Source: Dehalococcoidales bacterium (GTDB lineage: Bacteria; Chloroflexota; Dehalococcoidia; Dehalococcoidales; Fen-1064). From it: a stretch of 10,189 bases of DNA. Below, in pieces: positions 6,472-10,189 of this stretch (positions are counted from its first letter, which is position 1; every line of letters begins with the position of its first letter). The stretch lies in assembly GCA_028712845.1 (NCBI GenBank), contig JAQTPO010000070.1:1-10189 (forward strand), in the 5' to 3' direction. Both the position numbers and the translations under genes were made by a program. Under the pieces are notes generated by a model, which saw only the letters and a program-made list of their open reading frames with translations, made no database searches and had not been told where the DNA came from.

Positions 6472-6651
6472 TTACTTATCAATGATATTTATCCTTTTCG
6501 CTATATTCACTTTTTCGCTTTCTTTCAGTATTCCCTCTCTCTTACCTATGGCTACAGCCAGCTCGAGGAGGGTACACAGCCTGGCTCTTACTGCCGGGCT
6601 TCTTGCAATCGTAGCGGTTTTATCCATCAAACCTGTTTTGCCTGATTTCAT
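6472..6651 (-). CDS. Small hypothetical protein, 59 aa, upstream of RecT
   Basis: An ATG at 6651 opens a frame of 59 codons ending in TAA at 6472-6474. It fills the gap between the ribbon-helix-helix gene and RecT and ends 17 bp before the RecT start, in the same direction. The product is basic and helical: 'MDKTATIARSPAVRARLCTL' in the first half, then 'LELAVAIGKREGILKESEKV', then a basic tail. The ribosome site is poor (only GGA about 11 bases upstream), which lowers confidence. An in-frame stop (TAA) sits upstream, so no longer start exists apart from rare codons. No domain is recognised; small proteins of this size are common in early phage operons. Confidence 0.55.
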   Translation of the reverse strand: MKSGKTGLMDKTATIARSPAVRARLCTLLELAVAIGKREGILKESEKVNIAKRINIIDK

Positions 6652-6686
6652 GGCTTCATTCCACAGGATAGGTCGTATTATGATAA

Positions 6687-6878
6687 CTATATATGGTTAA
6701 CAGTGTTACCATCAGAAGGGATAAAAAAATAGCGGGCTACGGCACGTCTTACCAGTGAACTGACATCAGTTCTCTCCATGGCAGCTATCCTTTTCAGCTC
6801 TTTGTAGTCATCTCGCGTCAGCAGTACCCTGATAGAAACTTTAATTTTTTTTGGTGTGTTTATGTTATCAGAATCCAT
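6687..6878 (-). CDS. Ribbon-helix-helix (CopG/Arc-type) DNA-binding protein, 63 aa
   Basis: The core 'KIKVSIRVLLTRDDYKELKR' followed by 'MERTDVSSLVRRAVARYFF' is a beta strand followed by two helices, as in CopG/Arc repressors, which bind DNA as dimers through the strand. The ATG at 6878 has a GGAGGT site 6 bases upstream. It is the first gene of the leftward operon, 28 bases after a near-consensus promoter, and faces the XRE repressor gene. A role in setting the switch between the two directions, or in controlling its own operon, is likely. The operator-like repeats nearby (6898-6943) are candidate targets of this protein or of the XRE regulator. Confidence 0.8.
   Translation of the reverse strand: MDSDNINTPKKIKVSIRVLLTRDDYKELKRIAAMERTDVSSLVRRAVARYFFIPSDGNTVNHI
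6693..6712. promoter_or_regulatory. Operator-like dyad, copy 1
   Basis: ATGGTTAACAGTGTTACCAT is an imperfect inverted repeat (ATGGT/ACCAT outer arms, AACA/TGTT inner arms) at the 3' end of the ribbon-helix-helix gene. The outer halves also occur in the dyad that overlaps the -10 of the rightward promoter at 7043-7061. Confidence 0.4.
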
Positions 6879-6897
6879 GTCCTACCTCCATAATATT

Positions 6898-6914
6898 TCG
6901 TAACTATATTACGA
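6898..6914. promoter_or_regulatory. Candidate operator dyad over the leftward -10
   Basis: TCGTAA-CTATA-TTACGA is a perfect 6-bp inverted repeat with a 5-base centre. It covers the -10 hexamer of the leftward promoter, so bound protein would block transcription. The binder may be the XRE regulator or the ribbon-helix-helix protein. Confidence 0.5.
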
Positions 6915-6934
6915 TACTATTAGGGTAGTGTCAA
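6906..6934 (-). promoter_or_regulatory. Leftward early promoter
   Basis: On the minus strand, TTGACA (6929-6934) and TAATAT (6906-6911) are separated by 17 bases: a consensus -35 and a near-consensus -10. The -10 is 28 bases before the ribbon-helix-helix start codon. It should drive the whole leftward operon and is overlapped by two candidate operators. Confidence 0.8.
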
Positions 6935-6943
6935 GATACTATT
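6913..6943. promoter_or_regulatory. Direct repeat pair flanking the leftward -35
   Basis: GATACTATT occurs at 6913-6921 and again at 6935-6943. The copies start 22 bases apart, about two helical turns, on the same DNA face. They lie on either side of the leftward -35 box, one in the promoter spacer and one just upstream, fitting a tandem operator. Confidence 0.5.
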
Positions 6944-7026
6944 GTCGCTCTTTTATTACCTTATTATATCTGTTTATTGTTCGTATGGCGGTTAATTAAA
7001 ATATTAAAGCAGAGTGCATAAGCCTC

Positions 7027-7055
7027 TTGACAAAGCTGCTAAATGGTTATATTAT
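7027..7055 (+). promoter_or_regulatory. Rightward promoter of the repressor-recombinase module
   Basis: TTGACA (7027-7032) and TATTAT (7050-7055) are exactly 17 bases apart, close to the sigma-70 consensus. The -10 ends 36 bases before the XRE start codon. It should drive the XRE, ImmA-like and recombinase genes. Confidence 0.8.
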
Positions 7056-7061
7056 TACCAT
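7043..7061. promoter_or_regulatory. Operator-like dyad, copy 2, over the rightward -10
   Basis: ATGGTTATATTATTACCAT has ATGGT/ACCAT arms and covers the rightward -10 box. Its outer halves match those of the dyad at 6693-6712. This position suits autoregulation by the XRE protein. Confidence 0.4.
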
Positions 7062-7091
7062 AATGCATATTTTGAGAGGAGTTAATAATTA

Positions 7092-7496
7092 ATGGCAGTA
7101 ACCCTAGCCCAATTGATAAGATCTGCCAGGACGCGACTGGGAGAAACGACCCAGGGAGACCTGGGGCGCATGGCCGGTACCAGTTTGGAAAATGTGACGG
7201 CTATAGAAAATGGGCGTAACCTGCAGCCGAGCCCTGAAGTCATCGCTGGACTTTCTAAGGCCTTGGACCTACCCGTAGAGGATATCTATGCCGCCATAGC
7301 CGGCACCCTCGATGTTTTGCCATGGCAGAAATCAAGGGAAATCGACTTGAAGGATGCTGAACTTGAGCTGATGTTCCGACAGGTGGATAGTTTATTGGAA
7401 GGAGAACCAAAGGAAAAGGTGAAGTCTTTTATTCGTTTTACCCTCAACGAGGAGAGAAGAAGGCGCAATCAGGAAAAGAAAAAAAGTAAAAGTTGA
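7092..7496 (+). CDS. XRE-family helix-turn-helix transcriptional regulator (ImmR-like)
   Basis: Residues about 5-60 form an XRE/Cro-type domain: 'LIRSARTRLGETTQGDLGRM' opens the helices, 'TSLENVTAIENGRN' is the recognition helix region, and 'EVIAGLSKALDLPVEDIY' closes the fold. Residues 70-134 are acidic and then strongly basic ('EERRRRNQEKKKSKS'), with no known domain. The ATG at 7092 has a GAGAGGAG site 10 bases upstream. The gene is first in a rightward operon with an ImmA/IrrE-like gene and a recombinase. By analogy with ImmR/ImmA elements, it probably keeps the leftward operon silent in the integrated state. Its targets are likely the dyads in the divergent promoter region. Confidence 0.85.
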   Translation: MAVTLAQLIRSARTRLGETTQGDLGRMAGTSLENVTAIENGRNLQPSPEVIAGLSKALDLPVEDIYAAIAGTLDVLPWQKSREIDLKDAELELMFRQVDSLLEGEPKEKVKSFIRFTLNEERRRRNQEKKKSKS

Positions 7497-7533
7497 TTTG
7501 AATATGAGATTGAGGAGTTAAAAGAGAGCTATT

Positions 7534-8025
7534 GTGAATTGGTCGGCTGTAGAAAAAGCCAGAGAATTACACAAACGACACCCTGAAATATCTATTCCTG
7601 TGGATATCGAAACACTGGTAGTAGCGGAGGGTTGTGAACTTATCGACTGGCCTTTTCTTTCACCGGTTAAAGAGGTTAAACAGGGGCGCTGGATCGGGAT
7701 TGCACAGGGTTTGGATTTGAAGGAAAAGAGGTATTTGATCGCCCATGCACTTGGTCATCACCTGCTGCATCGCGGTAACCAGCTTTCCTTTGACCAGCAC
7801 TGGCAGATGGTAAGACAAAGACAAGAAAAAGGAGCTGAGGCCTGTGCAGCTCATATACTGATTCCTGAAGTAGAACTAGCCAAGGTAATTACCTGCTCTA
7901 TCTGGGAGATATCTGAGTACTTCGAGGTGCCGGAGGATCTGGTTTATCAACGGATCAACGAGTTTGCCACACCGGAAGAGATCAAAGACTGGGAAGGATC
8001 CTGTGACAATGACTCTTCTGCCTAG
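7534..8025 (+). CDS. ImmA/IrrE-family protein with altered HExxH motif
   Basis: The 163-residue product has the ImmA/IrrE (DUF955) layout: 'IPVDIETLVVAEGCELIDWP', then 'RYLIAHALGHHLLH' with His71 and His75, then 'EKGAEACAAHILIP' with Glu102 in the place of the third zinc ligand. The usual catalytic glutamate of HExxH is alanine here (HALGH), so the zinc site may survive while peptidase activity may not. Members of this family cleave a partner XRE repressor to induce their element; the partner here would be the gene directly upstream. The start is GTG at 7534; a TAA lies four codons upstream in frame, and AAGAGAG precedes it. The family call is solid, activity is doubtful. Confidence 0.8.
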   Translation: MNWSAVEKARELHKRHPEISIPVDIETLVVAEGCELIDWPFLSPVKEVKQGRWIGIAQGLDLKEKRYLIAHALGHHLLHRGNQLSFDQHWQMVRQRQEKGAEACAAHILIPEVELAKVITCSIWEISEYFEVPEDLVYQRINEFATPEEIKDWEGSCDNDSSA

Positions 8026-8051
8026 AGTGATTAAAATTCAGGAGAAGAACA

Positions 8052-9599
8052 ATGAATAAAGAAACTACCAGTAAAAATCTGAGATGTTGCATCTACGCCC
8101 GGGTCTCAACCGATGAGCAGGCGGAAAAAGACCTGTCTATCCCCTTTCAATTGGAGAGATGCCGCTATCATGCCCAGGGTAAAGGGTGGGAAGTGGTCAG
8201 GGAGTTTGTGGACGCTGGTGAGAGTGCCAGAACGGATAAAAGACCACAGTTTCAACAGATGATATCAGCCGCCAGAGCTAAGGAGTTTGACATTATTCTG
8301 GTGCATAAGTTCGACCGGTTTGCCAGAAACGACTATGACTTCATTGTCTACGAGAAAGAACTCGAGGATCTCGGATTAACTGTTGAGAGCGTTAGTGAGC
8401 CGGGCGATGCCTCCACTCCGGCTGGCTATATAAGCCGGCGCATGATGCAGGTTATCAGTACCTGGTATTCCAAAAACCTTGCCATCGAAGTTAAGAAAGG
8501 AATGCAAAAGTCGGTTGAAAATGGCGGCTGGCCAAAGAAAGCGCCATTCGGCTATCTAAACAAACATGACAAGAATTCAGCCTGGATTGAAGTCGACCCT
8601 AAGAACGGACCCTTGGTGACCGAGGCCTTCGCTGAGTTTGCCATTGGTAAGTGGACGCTGGAGGAGTGGGCTGACCACGCTTACTCCCTCGGCTATCGCA
8701 GCAAGAACGGCAATCGCATAGGTAAACAGGCCTGGAGTAATATATTTCACCATCGATTCTATATCGGCGAAACATGGCTTAAAGTAGGCGATGTAGCCAT
8801 CAAGGGCAGCCATAAACCACTAATTGATGAGAATATTTTTACTCAGGTACAAGAAGTATTAAGACAACATGACAAGTATAAGCAGCGTACACAACACCAC
8901 AAGTACTTGCTTCGCGGTCTGGTTTATTCTCTGGATGCAGGCAGCCCTTGCTGGGCTGAAACACACATCAGGAAAGGAATCAGCTACTATCGCAGCCGAA
9001 CTAAGGCGGATGAAAGTCAGATTTATTATAATACCAGGGATATAGAGGAACAACTCCCCAATGTGTTTAGAGATGTTACCATTACAGAAGATTCTCGACA
9101 ACAGCTGAGAAAGGAACTTACGACCTGGTTCGGAGCCGAAGATGATACCAATGAAGAACTCAAGAAAACAGAGTCTCGATTGAATAAGCTGGTAAGGATG
9201 GAAAAAAATCTTCAGCAACTGGCTCTTGAGGAGGAAATTTCCTTCGGGGATTTCAAGGAACACCGATCCCGTATTGAAGCGGAGAGGTCTAGACTAAATA
9301 ATACAGTGGACGCTATTAAACAACGCCAGCATCTCGTTAAAGCTGACTTCGAAATAGCACTTCAGTTGGCTACTCAGTTGGATTTCCTTTATGAAAAAGG
9401 AAACTTTGATGAAAAGAGATTGCTCTGTGAGACCGTGCTGAAACGTCTATATGTGAAAGATGGAAAGATTGAGAAAGCGGAATTTAATTCCCCATTTACC
9501 CTTATAGCATCGAGAGCCAAAGGTTCGGAATCTGTCAAACATGGTGGGCCACTCTGGATTCGAACCAGAGACCCCAGTCTTATCAGGACTGTGCTCTAA
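8052..9599 (+). CDS. Large serine recombinase (integrase), C-terminus overlapping tRNA-Ile
   Basis: The 515-residue protein opens with a resolvase domain: Ser19 in 'YARVSTDEQ' is the nucleophile, and 'ILVHKFDRFARN' (82-93) supplies active-site arginines. The 'recombinase' DNA-binding domain follows ('KKAPFGYLNKH', 'WSNIFHHRFYIGE'). The zinc-ribbon region at 284-318 is degenerate: only Cys300 remains of the expected cysteines. A coiled coil spans about 365-430. The ATG at 8052 has a GGAG site 7 bases upstream. The last 18 residues (498-515) and the stop are written in the antisense strand of tRNA-Ile, so this end was probably set by integration into the tRNA gene. It should integrate and excise the element; a directionality factor is not identified. 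Confidence 0.9.
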   Translation: MNKETTSKNLRCCIYARVSTDEQAEKDLSIPFQLERCRYHAQGKGWEVVREFVDAGESARTDKRPQFQQMISAARAKEFDIILVHKFDRFARNDYDFIVYEKELEDLGLTVESVSEPGDASTPAGYISRRMMQVISTWYSKNLAIEVKKGMQKSVENGGWPKKAPFGYLNKHDKNSAWIEVDPKNGPLVTEAFAEFAIGKWTLEEWADHAYSLGYRSKNGNRIGKQAWSNIFHHRFYIGETWLKVGDVAIKGSHKPLIDENIFTQVQEVLRQHDKYKQRTQHHKYLLRGLVYSLDAGSPCWAETHIRKGISYYRSRTKADESQIYYNTRDIEEQLPNVFRDVTITEDSRQQLRKELTTWFGAEDDTNEELKKTESRLNKLVRMEKNLQQLALEEEISFGDFKEHRSRIEAERSRLNNTVDAIKQRQHLVKADFEIALQLATQLDFLYEKGNFDEKRLLCETVLKRLYVKDGKIEKAEFNSPFTLIASRAKGSESVKHGGPLWIRTRDPSLIRTVL

Positions 9600-9600
9600 C
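9542..9600. other. Probable attachment site end (att) within tRNA-Ile
   Basis: The recombinase gene reaches into the 3' half of tRNA-Ile, whose sequence is complete. This is expected if the element carries a copy of the tRNA 3' portion that restores the gene after integration. The crossover point cannot be fixed here because the other end is outside the window. Confidence 0.55.
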
Positions 9601-9618
9601 CAGCTGAGCTAGTGGCCC
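9542..9618 (-). tRNA. tRNA-Ile(GAU)
   Basis: A complete cloverleaf can be written: acceptor GGGCCAC/GTGGCCC, D stem GCTC/GAGC, anticodon stem CAGTC/GACTG around the loop CTGATAA (anticodon GAT), T arm TCTGG-TTCGAAT-CCAGA, discriminator A and an encoded CCA, 77 nt in all. GAU reads the AUC/AUU isoleucine codons. The recombinase gene ends inside it on the other strand, which marks it as the element's attachment site; the tRNA is intact. Confidence 0.95.
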
Positions 9619-9633
9619 CTTACCGCAAGGCTT

Positions 9634-9663
9634 ATTCTAACGCAAATTATCGATATAAATCAA
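9634..9663 (-). promoter_or_regulatory. Promoter of tRNA-Ile
   Basis: On the minus strand TTGATT (9658-9663) and TAGAAT (9634-9639) are 18 bases apart, and the -10 ends 15 bases before the tRNA 5' end. As a terminator lies upstream, the tRNA needs its own promoter. Confidence 0.6.
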
Positions 9664-9672
9664 GTTCCCGTT

Positions 9673-9703
9673 AAAAAAAGAGCGTAGCTTTTGGTGGCTA
9701 CGC
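9673..9703 (-). terminator. Intrinsic terminator of the 16S/membrane-protein transcript
   Basis: On the minus strand GCGTAGC-CACCAAAA-GCTACGC forms a 7-bp stem, followed by TCTTTTTTT. It lies 26 bases after the stop of the membrane-protein gene and ends that transcript before tRNA-Ile. Confidence 0.85.
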
Positions 9704-9728
9704 CTTAACAGAACATCTATCACAGGAT

Positions 9729-9995
9729 TCAATTATCGTTTTTCTCTGTTTTATCAAGAATACGGCTGATATCTTCTTTAATCTCGATAAACAATGAAAT
9801 CATCTTGGAAACAGCCATAAACAACATTCCGGAGAGCGCAGTGCCTACAAATCCAACCAGCAAGAATCCGATTTTGGCGACCGCTGTTGCCGCCCCTACT
9901 GCAACGATGATGGAAACTGCCACACCAGCGGCAATAATAACCCAGGATAATATCCACAGGCTCAGGGCTATTATTCGCAGCGTCTGATATTTCAT
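9729..9995 (-). CDS. Small two-helix membrane protein, 88 aa
   Basis: The product has two long hydrophobic segments: about residues 7-35 ('IALSLWILSWVIIAAGVAVS' within it) and about 42-62 ('IGFLLVGFVGTALSGMLFMA'). A charged tail follows ('LFIEIKEDISRILDKTEKND') and should lie in the cytoplasm or bind a partner. I prefer the ATG at 9995; a TTG at 10025 in frame would add ten residues, but it follows a pyrimidine-rich stretch with no ribosome site. The site before 9995 (AAAGATAAGAAA) is weak too. The gene is between 16S rRNA and tRNA-Ile, in the same direction, outside the element. Many bacteria have small membrane proteins of this plan with no assigned role, and I give none. Confidence 0.7.
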   Translation of the reverse strand: MKYQTLRIIALSLWILSWVIIAAGVAVSIIVAVGAATAVAKIGFLLVGFVGTALSGMLFMAVSKMISLFIEIKEDISRILDKTEKNDN

Positions 9996-10042
9996 TTTCT
10001 TATCTTTAACAAAAAACCTTAACAACTGGATAGCGAAAGGAA

Positions 10043-10111
10043 GGAGAGTGACTTTGTATATACAAAGTTCCGACCTAGGAGTCTTAGACGTTCGGATCTA
10101 AGTCAATCTCC
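10043..10111 (-). other. 16S rRNA 3' trailer structure with an 18-bp palindrome
   Basis: Just past the 16S 3' end, GGAGATTGACT can pair with AGTCACTCTCC (10/11 bases; plus-strand 10101-10111 and 10043-10053). The stem encloses a CTTAGA/TCTAAG hairpin (10083-10102). It also reaches the perfect palindrome ACTTTGTATATACAAAGT (10051-10068), which shares three bases with the outer stem. A precursor-processing structure is the likeliest role. Confidence 0.5.
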
Positions 10112-10115
10112 CTAG

Positions 10116-10189
10116 AAAGGAGGTGATCCAGCCGCAGCTTCCGCTACGGCTACCTTGTTACGACTTCGTCCCAATCATCAACCCCACCC
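10116..10189 (-). rRNA. 16S rRNA, 3' end (partial)
   Basis: The minus strand shows the conserved 16S tail: GAAGTCGTAACAAGGTAGCC, then a GGCTGGATCACCTCCTTT end carrying the anti-Shine-Dalgarno CCTCC. Only about 74 nt are in the window. The anti-SD matches the AGGAGGT sites before the element's genes. The rRNA gene continues beyond the right edge. Confidence 0.97.

Noticed and set aside
8577..9263. Minus-strand frames within the recombinase
   Set aside because: They are shadows of the recombinase codons, with no start signals and no known domain.

Overview
The window is one end of an integrated phage-like or conjugative-type element in a bacterial chromosome, plus the chromosome flank. The flank, at the right, holds the 3' end of a 16S rRNA gene, a small membrane-protein gene and a tRNA-Ile(GAU) gene, all on the minus strand. 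The 16S 3' end is plainly bacterial. The 16S gene is not followed directly by tRNA-Ile/tRNA-Ala/23S; a protein gene and a terminator intervene, and the tRNA appears to have its own promoter. That layout, together with a large serine recombinase at a tRNA gene, reminds me of Dehalococcoidia (Chloroflexota), but this is a low-confidence guess from layout.

Right part of the element (about 6.9-9.6 kb, plus strand): a three-gene control and integration module made of an XRE-type repressor, an ImmA/IrrE-like protein and a large serine recombinase. This is the same order as the immR-immA-int type switches of integrative elements. The recombinase reading frame runs straight into the antisense strand of tRNA-Ile and stops inside it, so the tRNA is very probably the attachment site. 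The other end of the element lies outside the window.

Middle (about 1.76-6.88 kb, minus strand): a leftward early operon. It starts from a promoter that is divergent from the repressor promoter. In transcription order it encodes a ribbon-helix-helix protein, a 59-aa protein, a RecT/Bet-type annealing protein, an MT-A70 adenine methyltransferase, a PD-(D/E)XK nuclease-like protein, a zinc-ribbon/coiled-coil protein, a RepA/RecA-like ATPase with a C-terminal winged helix, and a four-helix-bundle (S23/IVS-type) protein. Several genes overlap by ATGA or TAATG, which indicates translational coupling. The set suggests DNA replication, recombination and modification.

Left part (1-1763): a 358-bp non-coding gap holds a duplicated block of nonamers (consensus ATCTTKCAC) and a strong G/C hairpin. 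It is followed leftward by a 63-aa protein, a chymotrypsin-fold serine protease with a visible triad, and the start of a probable NlpC/P60-like (YiiX-type) peptidase cut by the window edge.

Points most worth a second look: the duplicated nonamer array next to the four-helix-bundle gene; the ImmA-like protein whose HExxH motif reads HALGH; the recombinase that has lost nearly all zinc-ribbon cysteines and whose tail is written in tRNA antisense; and the paired operator-like dyads around the divergent promoters.
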